Assembly (NCBI GenBank): GCA_018817245.1
Contig: JAHIUG010000018.1
Span: 1-6,388, forward strand
Direction: 5' to 3'
Source of the DNA: Patescibacteria group bacterium
GTDB lineage: Bacteria; Patescibacteriota; Patescibacteriia; 2-12-FULL-60-25
Length of the DNA stretch: 6,388 bases
Every line of letters starts with the position of its first letter. Positions within the stretch are counted from its first letter, which is position 1. The notes below the pieces were generated by a model. It was not told the origin of the DNA and did no database searches. It saw only the letters and a program-made list of their open reading frames with translations. The position numbers and the translations under genes were made by a program. Positions 1-5,025 of the stretch are shown one piece after another.

Positions 1-846
1 ATGAATAAGCGCGTCTGCAGCGTTGAGGAGCGCGGGCAAATCAAGCTCCGAAACATAACCCAGTTCGAAAATGTCGGATTGATATTTCGATGACTTAATA
101 GCTCGCTTAATTTCTTCGTAACCAAATCCGGGTGCGCCAACCAAAACAAGTTTGTGCGGATCACCAACGCCGTGCTGTGTTTTAAAAGAATCAAATGCCC
201 TGATCAAATTAAGAATGTTCTTTTTCGCCTCCAGGCGGCCGATCGTAATAAAAAACGGTTTTGATAAATTATATCTGCGCAAAGTATTTTCAATGGCAGC
301 AATATCGGTTAGCGGCCGGTAGAGTTTGTGATCTACTCCGTTAAAAGTAACTCGAATGCGCGACGGATCAATGCCGTAACTCTCAGAAATTTGCTGCTTG
401 CTGTATTCGGAAACCGTGATTATTCGCTGCACGCGATTCTTTATCTCATTCATTGCAGCTTCGTGAATATGAACCTGACGTTTTTTATAAAGCTGCGGCA
501 GATGATGAAATCCAACATCGTGCACTGTGACAACCGTGTGTTCCGGAGTGTATCTCGGCAATGTACTACCAGGTAAATATAAAACATCTGCTTTGCGTCG
601 CAACAATTCCCACGAAAGACGGAGCTGCGTCCAACCATACTTGAGCGGCCACTTTGCGCGAACCTCAAACCAGTTTGGCGGCAGTACTTCCAATCCCCCT
701 TCCAAAATCTTGTTGGTATACAAAATCCAGGAGTTTCCATCCTCTTTGGTTAACTTCTTCAACTCCTGAATTACATGCCAGGCATACCATTCAACACCAG
801 TTTTTTTGGCTTTATTCGCCCGCGATGCCTCAATACCAATAATCAT
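1..846 (-). CDS. GT-B glycosyltransferase (GT4/group 1-like), N-terminal 282 codons, 3' end beyond window
   Basis: This enzyme would transfer a sugar from a nucleotide-sugar donor to a cell-surface glycan or lipid carrier at the cytoplasmic side of the membrane; the actual substrate cannot be read. The frame is open from ATG 846 to the left edge with no stop. Visible features are an N-terminal MIIGIEASRANK strand followed by TGVEWYAWHVIQELKK (residues 1-31), a VTVHDVGFHHLP acceptor-domain segment (about 106-117), VSEYSKQQISESYGI (145-159), RVTFNGVDHKLYRP (165-178), and the start of the second Rossmann domain, FFITIGRLEAKKNILNLIRAF (near 198-218). It ends in LPALLNAADALIH, just before the donor-site EGFG-type motif expected in this family, so roughly the last 80-100 residues are missing from the window. 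ATG 846 is chosen because homologues begin at this strand and a -10 box lies directly upstream. Family call is secure; specific role is not. Confidence 0.94.
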   Translation of the reverse strand, partial: MIIGIEASRANKAKKTGVEWYAWHVIQELKKLTKEDGNSWILYTNKILEGGLEVLPPNWFEVRAKWPLKYGWTQLRLSWELLRRKADVLYLPGSTLPRYTPEHTVVTVHDVGFHHLPQLYKKRQVHIHEAAMNEIKNRVQRIITVSEYSKQQISESYGIDPSRIRVTFNGVDHKLYRPLTDIAAIENTLRRYNLSKPFFITIGRLEAKKNILNLIRAFDSFKTQHGVGDPHKLVLVGAPGFGYEEIKRAIKSSKYQSDIFELGYVSELDLPALLNAADALIH

Positions 847-861
847 GTCAAAAGTATAACA
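847..861 (-). promoter_or_regulatory. Leaderless-type extended -10 promoter of the glycosyltransferase gene
   Basis: On the minus strand the bases before ATG 846 read TGTTATACT followed by TTTGAC and then ATG. This is an extended -10 (TGnTATACT) with six bases between the hexamer and the start codon, so the usual start of transcription would fall at or next to the A of ATG. There is no Shine-Dalgarno sequence. The same arrangement precedes the 71-codon gene at 1290. Inference from sequence only; no clear -35 box at 17 bp. Confidence 0.5.
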
Positions 862-865
862 TGAT

Positions 866-949
866 TTACGAAGAGAAGATGCTGCGTTTGATTCCGTCAA
901 TCCTATAATGATTTTTATTATTTGATAGAATATATGTGCTGCAGCTAGA
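866..949 (-). pseudogene. Short open tail ending in the shared C-terminal motif KRSIFSS-stop
   Basis: Between a TGA at 950-952 and a TAA at 866-868 the minus strand is open and ends ...YRIDGIKRSIFSS. No ATG lies in this frame, so it is probably the 3' remnant of a gene. The last seven residues match the end of the 1358-1420 reading frame exactly and resemble the end of 4316-4372. The serine codons differ (TCT-TCG here, AGT-TCA at 1358), which points to protein-level conservation. The tail ends 19 bases before the glycosyltransferase ATG. Its parent family is not recognised. Confidence 0.35.
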
Positions 950-1067
950 TCAATGTCAAAACCGCAGTCAGGACGTAGAGCTGTTGTCTGAAATGCTGAG
1001 TCAAGTTGGAATACCAAGCCCGGATCATCTCAAGATCCGGATACTCGATATTTGGTTGTTGTGACAT
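945..1067 (-). CDS. Possible 40-residue small protein with hydrophobic C-terminus
   Basis: This frame begins seven bases after the stop of the 71-codon gene, in the same direction, and GAGGG lies just before its ATG, though closer than ideal for ribosome binding. The product starts MSQQPNIEYPDLEMIRAWYS, is polar for about 27 residues, and ends in a hydrophobic stretch LYVLTAVLTLI before a TAG. It could be a real small membrane-anchored protein translated together with its upstream neighbour, or the truncated beginning of a longer membrane protein, since the stop falls right at the end of what looks like a partial transmembrane helix. I do not recognise the family. Confidence 0.4.
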   Translation of the reverse strand: MSQQPNIEYPDLEMIRAWYSNLTQHFRQQLYVLTAVLTLI

Positions 1068-1074
1068 GACCCTC

Positions 1075-1290
1075 TTACTCATTAGCCAAGCGTTCAATCA
1101 CTGAGCCATAATCCTTCCAAAATCTCTTTGCCGCGCTTTTCATGACAACTTCCTGAGTTTCTTTTGGCAATGACGAAAATTGCACAGCTCCCTGCTTTTT
1201 TTGCGCTAGCGGTTCCTGCTCGACTACCTGAAAACGCCTCTGTTGCCAAAGGCTCTTCAAACTGATCAAGAATCGAGTGAAACTAAACAT
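1075..1290 (-). CDS. Small basic protein of unknown function, 71 residues
   Basis: The product has an N-terminal half rich in aromatic and basic residues (MFSFTRFLISLKSLWQQRRF), a short polar linker (residues 21-37), and a C-terminal half that looks helical, with VQFSSLPKETQEVV and AAKRFWKDYGSVIERLA. There is no clear signal peptide or full membrane helix, although residues 1-16 could form a short amphipathic helix. A perfect TATAAT lies six bases before the ATG, which supports this start and suggests a leaderless mRNA. The next frame (945-1067) starts seven bases downstream, so the two may form a small operon leading toward the glycosyltransferase. I do not recognise a family. Real gene is likely because of the promoter fit and its plausible composition. 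Confidence 0.6.
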   Translation of the reverse strand: MFSFTRFLISLKSLWQQRRFQVVEQEPLAQKKQGAVQFSSLPKETQEVVMKSAAKRFWKDYGSVIERLANE

Positions 1291-1302
1291 ATCAAAATTA
1301 TA
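1291..1302 (-). promoter_or_regulatory. TATAAT -10 box placed for leaderless transcription of the 71-codon gene
   Basis: The minus strand reads TATAAT, then TTTGAT, then ATG at 1290. The -10 hexamer is a perfect consensus and the six-base spacing matches that in front of the glycosyltransferase gene, where TATACT-TTTGAC-ATG is seen. Transcription would begin at or beside the start codon. There is no good -35 at normal spacing; the region upstream is AT-rich. Confidence 0.55.
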
Positions 1303-1357
1303 ATACTGTATTAATTACAAATGAGCAATTACTCTTGCGGTGCCAAATTGATATTAT

Positions 1358-1420
1358 CTATGAACTAAAAATGCTGCGTTTGTAGCTCTCAAGATTTTCC
1401 GGCACGCCGATATGACTCAT
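1358..1420 (-). CDS. Candidate 20-residue microprotein or gene tail ending ENLESYKRSIFSS
   Basis: ATG 1420 to TAG 1358 encodes MSHIGVPENLESYKRSIFSS. The frame is also open upstream as far as a TGA at 1490-1492, so it may be the 3' end of a decayed gene rather than a free-standing peptide. The ENLESYKRS-x-x-SS-stop core is repeated at 4316-4372. The two copies differ mostly at third codon positions in this frame (CTT/CTC, AGC/AGT, TAC/TAT, CGC/CGG, TCA/TCT, TAG/TAA), the pattern expected when the peptide is what has been kept. An AATAAT sits six bases before the ATG, again the leaderless spacing. Function unknown. Confidence 0.35.
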   Translation of the reverse strand: MSHIGVPENLESYKRSIFSS

Positions 1421-1510
1421 CGTGATATTATTTGCTATGTTGTAATTACAAAGGTCTGCATTCCGAACTGTCACCGGACGGTGGCGTGGTCAGAACAACC
1501 GACATAGGCT

Positions 1511-1559
1511 ATGCAAAACGAAGTTAAGTATGCGCCGAGAATTCCGTTCCTCTGTAAAA
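1511..1559 (-). pseudogene. Remnant of a second antitoxin-toxin junction (antitoxin 3' end plus toxin 5' end)
   Basis: This minus-strand stretch repeats 3658-3712, where the Panacea-like antitoxin ends and the toxin-like frame begins. Twenty bases (1540-1559 and 3693-3712) are identical and encode FYRGTE of the antitoxin tail. The remainder is diverged, with one six-base gap. Here the antitoxin frame reads FYRGTEFSAHT-stop, and the former toxin start reads ILNFVLH (ATA in place of ATG) against MFNFVYH in the intact copy. It then runs into a stop. Similarity is lost a few codons upstream and downstream, so most of the second copy is gone. The whole interval 1291-1650 holds nothing else I can support beyond this remnant and the 1358-1420 tail. 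Confidence 0.6.
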
Positions 1560-1650
1560 AGTTTGGCGATATTTACAGGTTTTTTAATTGGCTTAATTCC
1601 ATTATTTCATAGAAGCTGATAGTCTAAGGTAAATAAAAACACTCTCTATT

Positions 1651-3087
1651 ATGCTTTTCCCAGGATTTTTAGCTCTGTTATCGGATTTTGTCGCTTCCTG
1701 TTTTTCAAAAAACCGGGAGGCACTAAATGAAGCAATGGAAGAATTCGAACTTGAGCACTATAAGCGACAAGGGATGAATACTGATAATGTGCTGGGGCTT
1801 TTTTCTGAATGGCTAGTATTCGACAGAGAATCGGCTATCTTTGGAAACAAAACCGGACTCGAGTATTTTATTGAGAACCCTCCACCGGCTCTTACCGAAC
1901 ATGGCTTATCCGCGTATCGAGATCTCACGAAGTTCACGGTTGGTCTTTTCGAAATAATCGACGTCACTCCAAACGAACGAGTAACACTCGCTGACATGGA
2001 CGGAAATACGCATAGCGTGTTTGATATAAACATGAGCGTCTCAATCATCCCCGGACAGATCATTTGGTCGCGCATCGCTCCAATCGATGGCGTCTATCAC
2101 GCGGTGGGAAGCATCTTTTTTACATTACCGGCGACATTCGGCACCGGTATGAAAAAAATGATCCGCGAATGGGGACGAAATACGTTGAATGCACGGAAAG
2201 CAGCACAGTGGATGTGCCACACACCCAAAGAACATGAGCTTGTCCGTGACACGAAAAAGAAATCATTTCCTGAAGAAATCGCTGATATTCAGATGCCCGA
2301 AACGGTCGCCGCACAAAAACTTGACGCACAGATCCGTGATGCTCATATGAACGAAATGTTCACAAGCGATTCAGTAAAAAAATGGACGAATAGACGCTTG
2401 TTTTCGTCAGACTTTCCAACCAAGGCCATGTATTTTCTCATGCCTGAAGACATTTCCGAGACAGTACGCGACCGGCTCTTGTCGTCCATGGTCCAATACA
2501 TAAATAATATTCCGCGCAGTAAGCTCAGGGGTAAAACGCCAAACGAGGCAAAAGCTTCCTTGCGACCATTGGAACGGTCGGTGGAAATGAATATGTTTAG
2601 CTATGACATATATATCAGCGATCTTGAATATGCAACTGAAACGATGCATGCGGGTGACTACAAAAAAGCGTACAATATCTTTTCGTCCGTTATTCGCAAA
2701 TTTTTCGATGATAAAATACCGGCTTTCGTAGCGTTCCGAATTTATACAAACGCCGCGATTTCTTGCTTCATGGATTCGACGGGGACGCGGGATGCACTCG
2801 GCTGTGAACTCATACGAGCGTCGCTACGGCTGAATCCCCGTTACGATTTTGGTCTTCAACAGAAGAAGCGGTTTGTGGATCCGTATGATGATATGTCCCA
2901 TGTATCAAAGCGGGATCGGAAGCGCGCTGAGAAAGAGGTGGAAATGTTTATGAAATATGGGATCAAGCAGTACCATCGCACCCCATTTAGACGTTATGAA
3001 GAATTTCTTGCAAAATGCGGGATTTCACTCAACTACGAGACGCACACCAAGCCGACGACATTTCAAATTCCCAAACAAAAAGATTAA
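1651..3087 (+). CDS. Uncharacterised 478-residue protein with SEC-C-associated-type N-terminal domain and helical C-terminus
   Basis: Function unknown. Residues 48-160 (GLFSEWLVFDRESAIFGNKTGLEYFIE... through LFEIIDVTPNERVTLADMDGN... to IIPGQIIWSRIAPIDGVYHAVGS) resemble a beta-rich domain found in bacterial proteins that often carry a SEC-C zinc motif; no SEC-C cysteine cluster is present here. Residues 285-300 contain IPRSKLRGKTPNEA, similar to the L-x-GKTP-x-EA element of the same protein group. Residues 323-405 are helical and TPR-like (DYKKAYNIFSSVIRKF, CELIRASLRLNPRYDFG). The C-terminus is very basic (SKRDRKRAEKEVE). No signal peptide or clear membrane helix is seen, so a cytoplasmic protein is likely. 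ATG 1651 lacks a Shine-Dalgarno sequence. It is the only convincing plus-strand gene, convergent with the defence operon and flanked by antitoxin-toxin copies, so it may be inserted cargo. Confidence 0.85.
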   Translation: MLFPGFLALLSDFVASCFSKNREALNEAMEEFELEHYKRQGMNTDNVLGLFSEWLVFDRESAIFGNKTGLEYFIENPPPALTEHGLSAYRDLTKFTVGLFEIIDVTPNERVTLADMDGNTHSVFDINMSVSIIPGQIIWSRIAPIDGVYHAVGSIFFTLPATFGTGMKKMIREWGRNTLNARKAAQWMCHTPKEHELVRDTKKKSFPEEIADIQMPETVAAQKLDAQIRDAHMNEMFTSDSVKKWTNRRLFSSDFPTKAMYFLMPEDISETVRDRLLSSMVQYINNIPRSKLRGKTPNEAKASLRPLERSVEMNMFSYDIYISDLEYATETMHAGDYKKAYNIFSSVIRKFFDDKIPAFVAFRIYTNAAISCFMDSTGTRDALGCELIRASLRLNPRYDFGLQQKKRFVDPYDDMSHVSKRDRKRAEKEVEMFMKYGIKQYHRTPFRRYEEFLAKCGISLNYETHTKPTTFQIPKQKD

Positions 3088-3179
3088 CCGCAAAACAAAG
3101 GTGAACAAATAAACCTCTCATTATTTAACCACTTGGCGGTTCGGTTCATTTTCCTAACCTCGTCACGCAATTCAAGTCA

Positions 3180-3291
3180 GGGGTCTGACCCTTTTTGCGA
3201 TATTTATCCACAACAAAACAAAAACACCGATAAACTCAATGTTTTTTTACTTTCTTTTTTTTACGCTCTTTCATCCAAGGGGTCAGACCCC
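3180..3291. repeat. REPIN/MITE-like element with inverted GGGGTCTGACCC / GGGGTCAGACCCC ends
   Basis: GGGGTCTGACCC at 3180-3191 and GGGGTCAGACCCC at 3279-3291 are inverted copies of each other over 12 bases, and each is also nearly a palindrome itself. They enclose about 87 bp of AT-rich, T-tract-rich DNA with no reading frame of note. Paired short inverted palindromes in a noncoding spacer are the layout of REPINs and small non-autonomous elements moved by REP-associated tyrosine transposases; I see no transposase here. The location between convergent gene ends (3087 and 3313) is typical. The left motif is followed by TTTTT on the plus strand and may also help end transcription of the 478-codon gene. 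Confidence 0.55.
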
Positions 3292-3312
3292 AAGGTATTT
3301 CTAAAAGCTTGT

Positions 3313-3678
3313 TCAACTAAAAATGTCCGTCACTTGACTCTTAGCCAGCACTTCCATTTTATTATCATCGTAGTTATCAATATGAGATGCGGCACAGAGG
3401 AAAGCAATGTTCGCTCCTTGCACCGCAAACCAAATCCTCGGCGATTGATTAGATCGAACACCGGCAATAGCGAGCTCTATTTTCCAAATTCCGTATGTGT
3501 CAAACTGTTATATGCGATGTAACTTTGCCGGGGCGATTACCTGCCTTGGTTGAACCGGATTGAACTGCACCTCACATAGTCGTTTAAACGAATCCACGCC
3601 AGATTGATAATTAGAAAAACGCCACTCCAGTACGGCAGCATGTTTAAGATATCCCTGGTGATAAACGAAATTAAACAT
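3313..3678 (-). pseudogene. RelE/HigB-fold-like toxin gene interrupted by an in-frame TAA, partner of the Panacea antitoxin
   Basis: ATG 3678 starts ten bases after the antitoxin stop, in the same direction. The frame reads 56 codons (MFNFVYHQGYLKHAAVLEWR... to APAKLHRI), meets TAA at 3508-3510, then continues for 64 more codons in the same frame to TGA 3313. The second part has the strand pattern of the RelE/ParE/HigB fold: YGIWKIELAIAG, then SPRIWFAVQGANIAFLCAASHI, then a helix MEVLAKSQVTDIF. The total of 121 codons suits that toxin superfamily, whose members cleave mRNA, often on the ribosome. Composition is protein-like on both sides of the stop, so a recent nonsense mutation (or a sequencing error) is the simplest reading. 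A different toxin fold remains possible. The start region is repeated at 1511-1531. Confidence 0.62.
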
Positions 3679-3688
3679 GCACCGATAA

Positions 3689-4177
3689 TTAAAATTCCGT
3701 TCCTCTGTAAAACGCCAGCTCGTAGGCGATTTCCTTGTTTGGCTCAGTACCCAGATACGGCGCTTCCGAATGAGAAAGTGTTTCCAGTTCCTTGCCGGTC
3801 AGATTTCCGTACTTCTCGGCTACGCGATCAAGCATGGCCTTCTCGTCAGCACGAAGCCCTGTATCATCCACTTTATCTGATACAATTTTATAAATTTCGG
3901 TTGGAAGATAACCTTCTCGCTCAGCCACTGATTCAACGGTTATCTGCCGTTCGGCGACTAACCCCTCAATGATCTCGGGCATGTGTTCGGGAAATGGACC
4001 CATGGGCAAAGCCTTGTAACTATCCCCGGTGACAGGTGTCTCATGCTGTTCAAAATAATCAAAATCCACATAATACAAAAGCTTGGCCAGTTTCTTTTTG
4101 CCATGAATCTCTCCACCGAGTTTTTTAACGAGATATAGAATGACGCTCTCGTATTTTTTTACATCGATTGTGGGCAT
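3689..4177 (-). CDS. Panacea (DUF4065) domain protein, probable antitoxin, 162 residues
   Basis: Panacea-domain proteins act as antitoxins that neutralise diverse toxins, and relatives such as SocA act as proteolytic adaptors. Family marks here are HGKKKLAKLLYYVDFDYFEQ (residues 25-44), the GDSYKALPMGPFP segment (51-63) that matches the G-x-x-Y-x-A-x-x-x-GP signature, a variable helical middle, and LETLSHSEAPYLGT (131-144), the L-S-H-x-E-x-P element near the end. Length is normal for a single-domain member and the protein is cytoplasmic. ATG 4177 follows ACGAT with no Shine-Dalgarno sequence. It lies 20 bases behind a 33-codon frame and 10 bases ahead of the interrupted toxin-like frame, the layout of a two-gene toxin-antitoxin operon. 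Its last six codons lie in the 20-base repeat shared with 1540-1559. With the toxin broken, it may persist alone or protect against related toxins. Confidence 0.9.
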   Translation of the reverse strand: MPTIDVKKYESVILYLVKKLGGEIHGKKKLAKLLYYVDFDYFEQHETPVTGDSYKALPMGPFPEHMPEIIEGLVAERQITVESVAEREGYLPTEIYKIVSDKVDDTGLRADEKAMLDRVAEKYGNLTGKELETLSHSEAPYLGTEPNKEIAYELAFYRGTEF

Positions 4178-4197
4178 ATCGTTCGTCTGGTAACTAA

Positions 4198-4299
4198 CTA
4201 TGCCAAGTATAGCATTTGTGTCAACAACCGTCCTATTTCTTCATCGCGTAGTTCACTGACATCTTTTGGATTTACGCCAGGCGCATGTGGTGATGGCAT
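4198..4299 (-). CDS. Possible 33-residue small protein ahead of the antitoxin gene
   Basis: ATG 4299 to TAG 4198 encodes a peptide beginning MPSPHAPGVNPKD and ending in a helix-forming SELRDEEIGRLLTQMLYLA. The start context (AACGATATGCC) is nearly the same as that of the antitoxin gene (AACGATATGCCC), 20 bases downstream of this stop. The composition looks protein-like rather than random, with an acidic-basic amphipathic helix. Near its 3' end lies TGCTATACT, an extended -10 sequence that could start a transcript about 25 bases before the antitoxin ATG, so this stretch may serve as promoter, gene or both. No family recognised. Confidence 0.4.
   Translation of the reverse strand: MPSPHAPGVNPKDVSELRDEEIGRLLTQMLYLA
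4202..4219 (-). promoter_or_regulatory. Possible internal extended -10 promoter for the antitoxin gene
   Basis: The minus strand carries TGCTATACT, matching the extended -10 form TGnTATAnT and resembling the TGTTATACT in front of the glycosyltransferase gene. It lies about 25-35 bases before the antitoxin ATG at 4177, so transcripts from here would have a short leader. It would let the antitoxin be made independently of the upstream restriction gene. It falls inside the 33-codon frame, so it may be fortuitous; no -35 at standard spacing. Confidence 0.3.
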
Positions 4300-4315
4300 A
4301 TCGTTTTGATAATGT

Positions 4316-4372
4316 TTAAGAACTAAGAGCGCTCCGTTTATAACTCTCGAGATTTTCGAGGACTATGTTCAT
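4316..4372 (-). CDS. Candidate 18-residue microprotein or gene tail ending ENLESYKRSALSS
   Basis: The ATG at 4370-4372 abuts the TGA of the HEPN-like gene with no gap, an arrangement that allows translational coupling. The peptide is MNIVLENLESYKRSALSS. Its core and stop position match the 20-residue frame at 1358-1420, with mostly synonymous differences. CTCGA and TCGAG within it could pair as a five-base hairpin, but the other copy lacks this, so RNA structure is not the conserved feature. It may be a real peptide, or the last codons of a gene lost by recombination. Function unknown. Confidence 0.33.
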   Translation of the reverse strand: MNIVLENLESYKRSALSS

Positions 4373-5020
4373 TCATTTCGTTAATTTTAACTCCGGTAAA
4401 TTGACATCGGGCCACCAACGATAGGCGAGTCTTTCAAAAATTTCTGTTAATTTCCAAGGCTTCAGTGTAGATTCGCTATTATCAATATGAGATTTCATCC
4501 GAAATCCTGCGACCATAAAATATGGCCGTTGCCATGCGAGTTGTGGGGTGACACTAAAATCTGTATTGGCTATACCATCGCCTGACCGTGGGTCTGTTAT
4601 AGCAAAATGAGCAGCAACCTTATGTCGCCAGATCCTAAGTTCTTCCGGTACGCAACTTTTAACATATTCATTACAAAATACTTTAGTTTTATTTTTACTG
4701 ATTTCTCTTGGTTCAATCTTATGCGTTAAGACACCGCGCATATAACCGCACAAACGAGCATGATTAACCAACATATTCGCGAACCAATGAAACATACATG
4801 TAAGCAAACTAAGTTGCTGCGGCTCAAGACCAGGTATCCCAACGCAAGCCGCTGTAATATCAGAATGATTTTTCGCGTACTCAATTTCGAAAGCCCTTAC
4901 TTGTTGCGCTAAAAAATGCAGCCCTATACGTAAATCCCAAAGGCTTTGTGCCTCATGAAGCATTATCTTCTCCGAATCGAAAACGATATTCTCACAATAA
5001 TCAACAACGATTTCAGACAT
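4373..5020 (-). CDS. Uncharacterised 215-residue protein with HEPN-like RX5H motif
   Basis: The protein is mainly helical in the first 140 residues and carries RHKVAAHFAITDPR (132-145). The R132...H138 pair fits the RX4-6H motif of HEPN ribonucleases, and RNKVAAHF-type segments are typical of a widespread uncharacterised protein family with the same C-terminal pattern (W-x-LTEIFERLAYRWWP, residues 189-204). HEPN proteins act as RNA-cutting toxins or effectors in defence systems, so an abortive or accessory role beside the restriction enzyme is possible, but the RX5H match alone does not prove nuclease activity. No signal peptide or membrane helix is seen. It starts five bases after the stop of the type IIG gene; GAGGGG occurs upstream but 16 bases from the ATG, too far for normal ribosome binding, so translation coupled to the upstream gene is likely. 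Confidence 0.8.
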   Translation of the reverse strand: MSEIVVDYCENIVFDSEKIMLHEAQSLWDLRIGLHFLAQQVRAFEIEYAKNHSDITAACVGIPGLEPQQLSLLTCMFHWFANMLVNHARLCGYMRGVLTHKIEPREISKNKTKVFCNEYVKSCVPEELRIWRHKVAAHFAITDPRSGDGIANTDFSVTPQLAWQRPYFMVAGFRMKSHIDNSESTLKPWKLTEIFERLAYRWWPDVNLPELKLTK

Positions 5021-5025
5021 ATCAA

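Noticed and set aside
450..842. Open frames on both strands within the glycosyltransferase region
   Set aside because: Shadows of the glycosyltransferase frame, which is open for 282 codons with family motifs throughout.
1511..1619. Two overlapping plus-strand small frames (33 codons from 1511, 29 codons from 1530, the latter with a membrane-helix look)
   Set aside because: They run across the decayed antitoxin-toxin junction on the opposite strand; the shared bases with 3658-3712 are better explained there, and no ribosome binding site is seen.
3088..3179. Terminator after the 478-codon gene
   Set aside because: No stem followed by a T-run directly after the stop; the T-rich palindrome at 3180-3196 has almost no loop and is better viewed as a repeat end.
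3508..3510. TAA read through as a recoded sense codon
   Set aside because: TAA ends other genes here (antitoxin, 71-codon gene), and no stimulatory RNA structure is evident, so mutation or base error is simpler.
3133..3522. Plus-strand open frame of 129 codons
   Set aside because: It starts on a TTG, crosses the repeat element in both halves, has no family-like pattern, and lies opposite the far better supported toxin-like frame.
3604..3972. Plus-strand open frame of 122 codons
   Set aside because: Mostly antisense to the Panacea gene, whose family motifs are clear; its similarity to the 1511 region is explained by the minus-strand repeat.
4346..4360. Hairpin CTCGA-loop-TCGAG as a terminator or RNA element after the HEPN-like gene
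   Set aside because: Only five base pairs, no T-run, and the related copy at 1388-1402 does not keep the pairing.
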